Source: Hormiphora californensis
Lineage: Eukaryota > Ctenophora > Tentaculata > Cydippida > Pleurobrachiidae
DNA length: 64,000 nt
Direction of reading: 5' to 3'
Assembly: GCA_020137815.1 (NCBI GenBank)
Contig: CM035358.1
Span: 1,139,356 to 1,203,355 of the forward strand
The stretch's first letter is position 1, and the number at the start of each line of letters is the position of its first letter. Below the pieces are notes generated by a model. It was not told the origin of the DNA. It saw only the letters and a program-made list of their open reading frames with translations, and ran no database searches. A program made the translations under genes and the position numbers. Below are positions 41,565 through 50,304 of this stretch, in pieces.

Positions 41565-44500
41565 CTCATTCTCGTTCGCGTTAACTCTAAGCTAAGTACT
41601 ACTCTCTAGCCGTATATCTGAGCCCTTTTTGTCACACGTGCCATACACACACGAGCATAACTCGAGAGATAGAGAGAGGGAGAGCATTTGGCAAATTGGG
41701 AGAGAACTTGAGGGAGCATTTACCTTACTCTCCATCTTAGGCCAACTTAGGAGATGGAGCTGAGCTGTTTCTGAATTATATACTGTATATAGTAGATTTA
41801 GTTTGTATTCTTTCTAGCTTTTAGTAGATATTTAAATCTGTTAGGTCATCCCCCGATATTGTTTATTTTCCAACACATACACCCACATTAGTCAGTGTGT
41901 TGGTCGTGTGTTCACTTTTACTGTCTGTTGTATCTTTTGTTTTCCAGTTCACCAGTCCATGAACTGTTATACCTGGCCTAACTGAATAACTGTCTGTTTT
42001 CTTTTGTTTTTGAATTCTCTGAACTCTAACTGTTTGTTGTATCTTTTGTTTGTGAACTTCAAAAAATAAAACAATTTCAACACTGCCAGTATATATCTAC
42101 TATCCACGATAATTTCTGTCCTAGGGTCCAGTATTCAGTAGCCAGCTCACCTCAATTACTAACTTTATCAGGTTCTTACCTGCAGGACCCCACCACTAAC
42201 ACGCCCCCTTGTTATCTAGATACGATCAGTTGCACGCCCGGTGTAAGAGTTACCGCCAGGAGATCCAGGACCTGAGAGGGAGATTGAAGCAGGGTAACGT
42301 GCCTATACCTGCCCCTATGGAGGGTACCCATGCCAACCACGATCTGTGTCAGGCAGTACACGAACTGCTAAACGATCTAGGTTAGTAGGACCACGGGGTT
42401 ATAATGTGGGGAGACGCTAGTTTAGTATCCACTTAACTCAGTTTAAGATGGGGGCAGTTTAGCTGTGGGGAGATACCTGAGGTTGCTATGGGAATGTCAT
42501 ATTCTGTAACTACCATATCAGTCAACCGATGGGGATGTATAACTTACTGTGGTTGTGTTATTCTTTTCCGTTCTTATAGGATCAAACTTTTCTGTATAGC
42601 CTTTGCTTTGTCTGGTCTTCTAGGATCTGTCTCTCTGTGAGCCCTCTCTTTCTATCTCTCTCTCTCCATTGTCTACCTTCCATTTCCGGCACCCCACATT
42701 CAAGTAGTTTTTGCTGCGTTGTCTTACTTTAAACCATGCCTGTCTACACACCACTACTTTTTGTCATAAAACGGGAACATTGCGGAATACAATGCCGAAT
42801 TTTAGGTAGTTTTTGGTAGTTAGGACTGTTGATTCTGTTGTTGTTCTTCAAAAATCAAAATATCTGGGACAGGGGGCTGTGCGAGGGAGTCTAATATGAC
42901 CAAGTTGGGGTTGTGTTCTACAGTTTTTAATACAGTCGTATGTTCTCTAATCACCCTCTCCCTTCAGATTCAGGCCCATCGTCTGCTGATGGCCGGGGTC
43001 GGGCCCCCTCTATCCAGGAGATATCCCGACTACTCCTGCCCCAAGTCGAGCAACAACAGGCTCCTGCTACCTTTGCAACTCCTGATGGCGTAGCTTTCAA
43101 AGAGTAAGTTATCTCCTGTTAGTAAAACCTCTTGGGCCCGTCTTTTTTGACAGTTTTAGTGCTCTAAACTCTGTGGTATTCACGTCCTAACTCCTAGTAG
43201 AGTAGTAGGACTCCCACTAGCTCTATCCCATCAAGACTCACTCACATAAACACTACTTCCAGGGATTGCGATGTTATCCAGGAGAAGACAGATGAGCTGA
43301 CTGATCTTGTCAAGGGACTACACTCCCGGCTGGACGCCCAGAAGCAGGCCAAGATAGACGCTCTACAGGAGAAAGTGAAGGAGTATGAGAGGGAAATGGA
43401 CCGACTTAGGGATCTTATTGGTAAGTAGTAATTGTTAGTTAATTATCTAATTGACAAGTTATTTTATTGGAACGGAGTGAAATATTCATAACATCAACTT
43501 GCCCTTGTTGTGTTTGACATTTAAACAAATCTTCCTTTCAGGAGATGAATCAGAGAAAGAAGCCGAGATGGAGGCACTACGAGAGAGAAACAGACAACTA
43601 GCCCTCAACCTCAGAGACTCCCAAGCAGAACTTGAGGGAGCTGAGAGGAAGAACTCTGTCCTTACAGACAAGTTCAAAGAAGCTAACGACTCTCTGAACT
43701 CAGCTGTCGACGAACTGGGTGATCTGAGGAGAAAGACCCGGGAGAGGGAGGCGTATATCCGGCAACTTCAGGAGCAGCTGAGGAGGGCTGATGAGAGGAT
43801 AGAGGAGAAGGACCAGAGTAATGAACATCTGAGGAACAATTGTGATGAACTTCAGGAGAAAGCACAGCAACTCAGCTCTCTTATCAAGGAGGTATGAGGG
43901 TCTTAGAGATGTCTTTTGATCTAAAATGGGCGGTTTTTTTGGGTCATACGATTGAGAAGACCATGATGTTGTAGAATAACGTATGATTCTTCTTTCTCTC
44001 ACGGCCAGTTCTAAAGGAGGGGGAGTGTAGTCATGTTGGACCTTTAGTAGTGATAGTAAATATTGGTGTACCTAACAAACCATCTCTCTGTTTCCAGGTT
44101 GAGGCTAAATTTGTTGAGAAGAGTAGGCAGTACACTCTGCTAGAGCAGGAATTCAACAAACTACAGGATGACCACCGTCTAATCGCAGAGTTCTGTGATA
44201 AGAAGAACGCCAAGGTAAGAAGAACGCCAAGGTAAGAAGAACGCCAAGGTAAGAAGAACGCCAAGGTAAGAAGAACGCCAAGGTAAGAAGAACGCCAAGG
44301 TAAGAAGAAGAGGTGATATGTGTCTTCTCTGGCCTCTGGGTGGTAGAAGGGTGGTACTCTAGAAGGGTAGTAATAGTTCTCGCTAGAATTGAATCTGCTT
44401 CCCCAGTATGACGTCATATTGAGGGAACTTAAGTTGCTATAATAATAGTAGTTCATGCGTTATTCACCCTTCCTCTATTTTCCCTCTTTTAAACATGAAC

Positions 44501-47500
44501 ACTAGCTGTGATCTCACTTTAGTGGGCCCATTATTACGATTCCAATCACTTCCTCGGATATCGTTTTCTCTCCTTTCCAAACACCCTGTACCCCACATCA
44601 GTAGTGTGAACAATGTTATTGAACATGCATGTCGTAGTGTCATGATATCTGATATCTCTCCTTCCCCGTTTTGACACAGCTTACAGTTTCCCATCCCAGA
44701 ATTCTAGTTCACTATTTCAGAGCTCCTGCAACAGACGGCTATTATTCCTGTTAAGGCTCGAGAAAAAAAAAGAGATTTCGCTCTCTCGCGAGATTAGAAC
44801 TATACATCAGTCTTACTTTGTCATATAATAGTTAAATCCTTCAATCTCAGCGAGCTCAGAAACCACTTTTCAGCTTCTGAGCTAGTTTTTATTACAGTTG
44901 AGATATATAAATGGCCACCATTAAAGACACCAGTTCCTCCCTTCTCTTTGATTTATTTGCTCTTGATCCGGAGCTTCTTATTGGGAGTGCTCCTGCTGGC
45001 AGCACTGAGGAACTTAGTATTCAATATTACCAGGTCGTTGTACACTGGGGGGAGCTTGTAATACCACCACACTATATCATCTTGTTCCACTAAACTCTAT
45101 CATGTTAAGTGTTGTAGTTTCTAACCAGCTATTTAATGTCAAGTGGTGGGCTGCGATACCTCTCTAACTCTCCCTCACTCTCCCTCCTAATCTCTCCTCT
45201 CTCCCCCTGCACAGATTGGAGAGCTGGAAGGAGATCTCCGTGATCTGATAGCTGAAAACCAGAAGCTGGTGGACGAGAATGCAGAGTTGACTGACGAAAC
45301 GAGTATGAAGGACGAGAAGATAAAGGAGCTGGATAATAGGTTGGATGCCAAGGAGAGGCTGATAGATGAACTGGAGAAGGCTGCTAGCACCATGGCAGGT
45401 ATAATTTGTGTGACTGCACATGCACCGAGTTGTGACCTGTTACTGGGAATCTCCTACTTGCGAGGACCGCAAATCTGGTTTAACTTTAGATCTATCCTCT
45501 CTTAAATCTATCATTATTTGCTTCAGATGACATAGGAGAGAGGGACTCCGTGTTGAAACAGATGAACGAGGAGGTAGAGAAGTTGGAGGCAGGTGGGGAG
45601 GAGAAGGACGCCCTGATTGCACAGCTGGAGAACGATCTGGAACAGCAGGATAAGGAACTAGGCAAACAAGACCAGGTATGTGTTGATAGACTCTTAAGCA
45701 GCAGGATAAGGAACTAGGCAAACAAGATCAGGTATGTTGTCCGGCATCTCGAGACAGGAAATCTCTCGCACATCTGAAATATCAACCGAGTAATTAATTA
45801 ATTAATCACCTAGTTAATCTAATTTGCTTTAATTTTAGGAGATAGAAGACCTAAAGGCAGATCTAAAAGAAAAAGAGGAGGACGCTAAGGCTGCGGAGGA
45901 GGACGCTAAGAAGGCAGATGAAGATAAGAAAGCACTGGAAGATGAAAACCAGAAACTCAAAGATGAGGTAATTAGCAAAATTAATTACCCCAATTATGGA
46001 CCTTGACTTCAACAAATTCCTGATATTGACAGTAGTTTGGCGGTCCTTCTTCGTCCTTCATTTTCCAGTTTGAACTCACTTTAATCTAAACAAATTGATT
46101 GTATATGCCCATTAGCCCATCTCCTAATTGGCTCATCTCCTAATTGGCTCATCACCTAATAAGCTCATCCCCTAATCCCTAATCCCTGTAGGTTGATAAT
46201 CTGAAGGAGGATCTGGACACAGTGAAGGATGATTTGGAGAAGTTAGAGAAGGCCCTGGAGGAGAAGGAGGCTGATATGGACAAGGTGAAGGATCTTGTTG
46301 GAGAACTGGAGCAGGACCTCAAGGTAATTGCTGATCTATCTTCCAGGAACCGACCAAATCAGGAAATACTGGTCCCTGATTGGCTGATAACCAGTCACGT
46401 GACCTAAATAACGAGTTATGATTGGTTGTTTACTTGTTTCGGTCGGTTCCTGATCTGTAGAGGGTTACCACTAGATATTCGACCGATATAAACATGATGC
46501 GTGGGGTTTGGTGGAGCTTTCTAACTCTACCAAATGGGCCGTAGTTTACCGATTGACATTTAGAGCAAGGAATACTTCCACTCCATTTACCTTCTCTAAC
46601 CACCCAACTCTTCACAGGAAGCGGAGGAAGAGGTAGATGCTCTGAAAGACAAGATAGAGGAGCTGCAGAAAGATCTTGATGACAAGAAGGATGCCCTGGA
46701 GAAGGCAGCAGATGAGCTTGAGAAAGCTGAGAAGGAGAACGATGAGAAGCAGGATGAAATAGAGAAACAGGCAGAAGTGGTGGATAAACTTAGGGACGAG
46801 ATCCAAGACGTAAGTGCAGGGGGGAATGAGTTGGAATAACTCACAAGACATCCTTGATATATGATAGATGCTAGCTATTTCTATCACGATTTATAGTAGA
46901 AATCAAAGACCACCATCACTGCATGAAACTAATCCATACATTCCTCAGTTGGAGAACCTGGTACCAGAGGTGGAAGCCCTCAAAGAGGATGGAGAGAAGT
47001 TGAGGGAGTACATTGAGGACCTGGAGGAGACTCTCAAGGAAGAGCAGGACAAACTTGACAAGTTGGAGGATGACAACAAGACATTGGAGCAGGGCAATAC
47101 TGAGTTGAAGGTAAGTTTGGAGCAGGGCAATACTGAGTTGAAGGTATGCTTTCTGTCTTCTCGTAGATGTAATCCTATTTTTTAGTTGCTGTTCATGTTG
47201 TCGTTATCCTCATGTCTCATGTCTCATTATGATTATCGCAATTGATTACTCTCACACCACCTCCACCCCTTGGACCTCACCCAACCCCTTCCTCTCTCAG
47301 GACAAGGTGGCCGACCAAACAGAAGACCTGGAACAGCTGGCTGAGATTGTCACCGAGCTGGAGGCTGATGTAGACCAGGGGGACAAGGAGAACCAGAAGT
47401 TGAAGGATGAAAACGAGGATCTGAAGAAGGATGTTGCTGATCTGAAGAAACAGAAACAGGATGTACTGGGTAAGTGGGGAGCAGGGACCGACCGAATCAG

Positions 47501-48109
47501 GAAATACAACCAATCAGAACTCGTTATATAGGTCACGTGACTGGTTATCAGCCAATCAGGGACCAGTATTTCCTAGTATTCTCCCTGCTCAGACGAGGTA
47601 AAGGATGCTATGGACGAGATTGATGGGGAGAGAGAGAACTACAAGGATACCCTGGAACAACTCAAGGGATTCCTCGAGAACCAGAAGAAGGACCTTGATG
47701 ACCTCAAGTCACAGGTACATACACATTTTTAGCCCAGATCCAAGCTTGGTCACTATTCAGACTGTCTCGCACAATGTTTTGAACAGCTCAATGTTTTTCC
47801 TAACGTACATATCTCCCCCAGGTCAAGGAGAAGCCAGAGCTCGAACACCGTTGTATGCAGACGGACGTCCAAGAGTCCCGAGCCGTCAGACAACAGACCG
47901 ATGAAATTGAGGTCACTAACGTGAGGATTCAGACGGTTATTGATGACATGAAGCCCCACCTTACAAGTAGAAGAATCCAGACAGAGGTCGACCCAGTCAT
48001 GGCAGCAAAGGCCACCGCCAAGACTGAGATCAAGAAATCATCTTCCCTTCACATTTTGAGAAATTTGATAAACACTGTCGATAGACCAACTCAAACGGAA
48101 TTTAGTTGA
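24998..48109 (+). CDS. Giant coiled-coil protein, 34 exons
   Basis: Starting at the first in-frame ATG (24998) the joined exons predict about 3,018 residues and one continuous frame to TGA at 48109. The sum of exon lengths is a multiple of three and every join has matching phase. Order: Ser/Lys-rich and acidic low-complexity N-terminus, a charged Glu/Arg helix, a Cys/Thr-rich patch, a conserved-looking helical block, then about 1,700 residues of heptad-type coiled coil with breaks at a Pro/Ser-rich part (exons 16-19, 21-22), and a C-terminal tail with repeated QT motifs. No motor, kinase, actin- or lipid-binding domain is visible. The shape fits a centrosomal, ciliary-rootlet or cytoskeletal scaffold; this is inference from architecture. 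I could not name an orthologue. Introns are mostly 100-700 bp and full of small repeats and MITEs. Confidence 0.85.
28874..37847 (+). CDS. Exons 2-20 of the giant coiled-coil gene
   Basis: Exons: 29678-29795, 29899-30074, 30968-31150, 31340-31480, 31766-32027, 32180-32304, 32586-32676, 32878-33035, 33137-33279, 33461-33583, 33826-34000, 34183-34300, 34426-34601, 35033-35158, 35704-35800, 35984-36120, 36360-36563, 36711-36773, 37732-37847. Each has GT-AG borders and phase agreement with its neighbours. Exons 2-15 are heptad-rich (for example KDEIDDLKDQ, EALEEQLAELKEALEEGEKE). Exons 16-17 are a Ser/Pro-rich hinge holding PTQTE (36073-36087); exon 18 contains DMCRQDINRIVENFHDRI, a further helical part. 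Exon 20 ends in phase 2. Coiled coils of this kind resemble myosin tails by composition only; no head domain is present. Confidence 0.82.
31617..31765. repeat. 63-bp tandem repeat including the 3' splice site
   Basis: Three copies of a unit with TTTGGTTTCTTAAACCCCCT and ending in CTACCTAG or CTACATAG before ATT. The last copy supplies the acceptor of exon 6 (31766); the two upstream copies keep an AG/ATT acceptor-like end. Confidence 0.8.
32406..32580. repeat. 33-bp minisatellite filling most of intron 7
   Basis: Five to six copies of AACAGCTGACCCCTAAAATC plus a pyrimidine-rich tail, ending a few bases before the acceptor of exon 8 at 32586. Each copy ends its A/C-rich part with ACAG, an acceptor-like dinucleotide. 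Confidence 0.85.
33036..33136. repeat. GTTACCATGG-type repeat filling intron 9
   Basis: The intron consists largely of repeated, partly palindromic GTTACCATGGTTACCA units. Similar clusters occur at 36565-36655 and 57385-57436. Confidence 0.6.
36134..36240. mobile_element. 107-bp MITE, copy 1 (intron 17)
   Basis: Ends AGGAACCGACC and GGTCGGTTCCT are perfect complements. It starts 13 bp inside the intron. Nearly identical to 46345-46451. Confidence 0.75.
38457..38537. repeat. (CT)n microsatellite
   Basis: Pure CT tract about 200 bp upstream of the single-exon frame at 38751. Confidence 0.9.
38751..39683 (+). CDS. Probable alternative first exon of the giant gene
   Basis: An ATG-initiated frame of 311 codons with protein-like, Pro/Ser/Asp-rich composition lies in the 4.4-kb intron after exon 20. 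Its donor (TGC AG/gtaatt) is phase 2, the same phase as exon 20, and so can splice to exon 21 at 42220. No acceptor that keeps the frame was found upstream, and a stop (TGA) precedes the ATG in frame, so it fits an alternative promoter giving a shorter isoform with only the C-terminal coiled coil. It contains QGTQTR (about 39062-39079), the same type of TQT motif as the main protein. A second open stretch (38658-38762, QEGPEKEQQSP) ends at TGA in another frame. The alternative is an independent nested gene. Confidence 0.55.
39734..41173. mobile_element. Long foldback element, about 1.0 kb, with nested insertion
   Basis: The left arm begins TAGTCAGGGCATATGATGCC and the right arm ends with its complement. 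Arms of about 500 bp meet at a centre near 40650 (ATGCTCAAAATGAGCA...). TCA flanks both ends, a possible 3-bp target duplication. No coding frame. The left arm is interrupted by another element at 40003-40436. It lies in the intron before exon 21. Confidence 0.75.
40003..40436. mobile_element. Nested MITE with GGCCGGGTCCAGACGAGTGG ends
   Basis: Inverted ends GGCCGGGTCCAGACGAGT / ACTCGTCTGGACCCGGCC, TA on both sides, interior made of TAGCTACTATGGTAGGCTAC-type palindromic units. The intact right arm of the surrounding foldback gives the empty site (GCGGAAATTAAGTC), which supports a TA target duplication. Confidence 0.8.
41501..41562. repeat. (CT)n microsatellite
   Basis: CT tract in the same intron. 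Confidence 0.9.
42220..48109 (+). CDS. Exons 21-34 of the giant coiled-coil gene
   Basis: Exons: 42220-42380, 42968-43103, 43263-43420, 43542-43891, 44098-44214, 45215-45398, 45527-45675, 45839-45967, 46192-46323, 46618-46809, 46949-47110, 47301-47469, 47593-47714, 47822-48109. Apart from the Pro-rich start of exons 21-22, all are heptad coiled coil, very rich in Glu, Lys and Asp (EEDAKAAEEDAKKADED in exon 28). Exon 31 may end at 47110 or at 47143: a 33-bp duplication supplies a second in-frame donor. Exon 34 leaves the coiled coil and carries RCMQTDVQ, VRQQTDE, VRIQTV, RRIQTEV and, as the last residues, RPTQTEFS. These resemble LC8 (DYNLL)-binding motifs. No canonical AATAAA was seen close to the stop. 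Confidence 0.82.
44200..44305. repeat. Six tandem 5' splice sites, 17-bp unit
   Basis: The exon-25 end AACGCCAAG/GTAAGAAG is repeated at an exact 17-bp step, giving donors at 44215, 44232, 44249, 44266, 44283 and 44300. Use of any but the first reads into TAA within seven codons or shifts frame. Confidence 0.95.
45643..45733. repeat. Duplicated 3' end of exon 27 with its donor
   Basis: CAGCAGGATAAGGAACTAGG through CAG/GTATGT occurs twice, offset 56 bp. The second donor (45732) would add 56 bp with a frameshift and stop. Confidence 0.9.
46345..46451. mobile_element. 107-bp MITE, copy 2 (intron 29)
   Basis: Same ends and length as 36134-36240, with only a few substitutions. It starts 21 bp inside the intron. 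Confidence 0.75.
47470..47592 (+). mobile_element. Intron 32, made almost entirely of the MITE
   Basis: This 123-bp intron is GTAAGTGG, then a diverged, inverted-orientation copy of the 107-bp MITE with extended inverted ends GAGCAGGGA / TCCCTGCTC (about 47478-47591), then AG. Little non-MITE sequence remains. Confidence 0.7.
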
Positions 48110-49405
48110 ACAAATTACTGAGAATTTAGTTGTGTGTTTGACCTTTAGGTGTAAGTATTTTTAACCGTTTTTTATTCTATGCCCTTTGAAGTCAGAAACA
48201 ATTCATATTACATTTAATTAGTTTTACCGACAGTGAAGTCAGATTCTCAGAAGAGACAAATAATCAGTCCAGTATGAGTTAATCATAGCTGTTTATTAGT
48301 ATGTACTTAAAATTACGATATCTATGCTATTTGGGGACTGAAATGAAGTATTGTTAATGAGGAGAGATTAATTGACTCTGTTATTTTGACCCGACTTGTG
48401 AAGTTTAAAATGGAATACATGTGCATGTTACACGTGTAAACCGATTTATCATATACGAGAGATCATGAGATAGAAGGGTCATTATATATTATGCATTTAT
48501 TTTGTATATACAATTATACATTACATTCGCGTCAACATGATTGGCGAATTGATTTTTTATTTTCAATTGTTTTCAAGGAAACGGCGTAAAATCTTCTTTT
48601 CACTCGCATTTTATAGCGCGCGTTCATGCATTTGAAATGTGGCGCGCGCGTACCAATAGAAATCCAATAGAAATCGTCTCAAAACTTTTTCACTTAAAAA
48701 TTTTATTTTTGGATTTTTTATCTTTGGATTTTGCAGTGATTTCTGGTCCTAAAGAGCTGTTCAAGCATCATTAAGGCAATTAAATAGATTTAGAAGGCCA
48801 TTTTTCAGTTTTCCCTTTGGTGCTTAGTAGTTTTACAGTACTCAGCATTTAATTTGGGACGTACACCGCTGCACGCACGGTCCAGAACAAGGCTGCGGTG
48901 CCAGCTGCCTCTGGCCAGAGGTTATCATAGTCATAAAAGTCATTAAATTGGCTCTGCGAGTGGTGAACCAGTAAATTCCGAGTTTTGAGGCGGTAGGTCA
49001 GATCAGGGGGTCACGATCACCGATGAGTGATGACAATTGCCATGTTATGTTCAGAATATTTCCGATACGAGCCGTTTCAAGCAACAATTAAAACTTGCCA
49101 CTGTGTCCGAACCTAAAAAGTAAAAGCTCTAAGGGGCCATTACAAAAGACATCCGCAGGAATTGTCACTTTTTTTGCCCCCACCCCTAAGTTGTCCGCTG
49201 GTGCCTCCCCCCTTCTGCGGGCGTCTTTTGTGAATGAAATGGCCCCTAACGCGGCTTTAGCTTTTTCTGATGTGAGTGATGTAAATTTAATATTTTCGGA
49301 GTATCGTGTCATGTTTCCGCTGCACTGTTCACCCGAAAAGTTTGTCCTAGACCCATTGGACACAGCCTTGCTTCGCCTCTGCTCAAAGCCAAAAGTAAGA
49401 TTTTG

Positions 49406-49539
49406 ATGAACTCTGCTGGCTTTAGAGTGGACGAGAAAGGGGACGAGAACCAGAAAAAGGGTATTCCGAAGACCGCTACAAGTTTGTCTTCGGAGGTTGA
49501 CTGTTGTATTCACAGTTCTGAATGTTCATCTAATCCAAC
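49406..49539 (+). CDS. Candidate short first exon
   Basis: ATG at 49406 opens a protein-like frame (MNSAGFRVDEKGDENQKKGI) that reaches a good donor, CCAAC/GTAAGT, at 49539. The frame is open further upstream to about 49282. No second exon was found, and overlapping frames of 100-140 codons exist on both strands, so this may be chance or a decayed repeat. Confidence 0.2.
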
Positions 49540-49608
49540 GTAAGTTTTCAGGGATATCCAGAATATTAAATACAAAAACGATACGCATATTGTTTGTCCG
49601 AGAAAAAA

Positions 49609-49614
49609 TTTATT
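49609..49614 (-). terminator. Poly(A) signal of the LENG9-like gene
   Basis: AATAAA on the minus strand, 61 bp past the stop codon. Confidence 0.5.
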
Positions 49615-49674
49615 ACAATGTATTAAAAAAATGTATTACAAGTTCTTATTATCCATCAGAATCTCAAAAAAAAT

Positions 49675-50304
49675 TCAAGTTTTACAATTGCCACACGTCG
49701 GAATTTTCGGGTTGAATATGAGATCTACTCTCGACCTTCGATCCCAAACTATTTCTTCATTAATTTTAAAATAATAAACCCGATGTTTTGGAATACAGAA
49801 CGTTTCCCAATCATCCACTGTGGTAACATCACTCCAATCAAAATTAGCAAAGTTTTCCTCCACAATTCCATCAAACCTATCCAAATATCCGACAATTACT
49901 GATTCTGGATCATAAGAATCGTCCCATTGTATCCTTTTAACAACATCCATAACAGTCCGCAGTTTATGTCGCTGTTTTTCACATTTCTCACAGACCACTA
50001 CCTCGTCTCTCTTCTGTTTGGATTTCCTACCCTTCCCTCGTTTGTTTTGTTTTGGTGGCGTGTAGTTGGGATCAGGCTTGTGTAGGTTGATACATTCTGA
50101 ACCGAACCTACAACTACCCGACTGATAAAATACACAAAACTGACGTCCACTAACGATATCCTGTGATGAGGAATTAGGAGCAGCAGGTGTCTGTCCCCCT
50201 CTCTCCTCTCCTAACTGTGTCTGCAGCTCCTCTCCCCCCGTCTGTGTCTGATTACCAACTTCCTCCCCTCCTCCCGTCTGGTTAACTTTCTGTTCTCCTG
50301 CCAT
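49675..50304 (-). CDS. CCCH zinc finger plus MJ1316 (DUF504) protein, LENG9-like
   Basis: A single-exon frame of 209 residues. Residues about 57-75 form a CCCH finger (CVFYQSGSCRFGSECINLH: C-x7-C-x5-C-x3-H), usually RNA-binding. A basic linker (KQNKRGKGRKSKQKRDE) and a CEKCEKQ pair follow. Residues about 120-200 match the MJ1316 RNA cyclic group end recognition domain: DPESVIVGYLDRFDGIVEE, TTVDDWETFCIPKHRVYYFK and DRRSRVDLIF. Finger plus MJ1316 is the N-terminal arrangement of vertebrate LENG9; LENG9 goes on to a 2H-phosphodiesterase-like domain, which is absent here since the frame stops at CGNCKT. The role is inferred to be recognition of RNA ends, perhaps with 2',3'-cyclic phosphate. The N-terminus is Gln/Thr/Gly-rich. 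Start at the first ATG; no intron needed. Confidence 0.8.
   Translation of the reverse strand: MAGEQKVNQTGGGEEVGNQTQTGGEELQTQLGEERGGQTPAAPNSSSQDIVSGRQFCVFYQSGSCRFGSECINLHKPDPNYTPPKQNKRGKGRKSKQKRDEVVVCEKCEKQRHKLRTVMDVVKRIQWDDSYDPESVIVGYLDRFDGIVEENFANFDWSDVTTVDDWETFCIPKHRVYYFKINEEIVWDRRSRVDLIFNPKIPTCGNCKT

Larger units (their letters stand above)
48110..49674. other. Intergenic, tail to tail
   Basis: Separates the stop of the giant gene from the stop of the LENG9-like gene. It holds a CpG-rich patch (GCGCGCG-containing, 48610-48655), a candidate short exon (49406-49539) and a minus-strand AATAAA at 49614-49609, which suits polyadenylation of the LENG9-like gene. Confidence 0.6.

Noticed and set aside
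31766-47714. Myosin heavy-chain or tropomyosin identity of the coiled coil
   Set aside because: Similarity is only Glu/Lys heptad composition; there is no motor head, no 28-residue charge repeat could be verified, and the N-terminal exon is unrelated.
49088-49513. Overlapping frames of 141 (minus) and 103 (plus) codons
   Set aside because: Both strands are open over the same bases with no recognisable family; at most a decayed repeat. Only a shorter plus-strand candidate with a good donor was kept, at low confidence.
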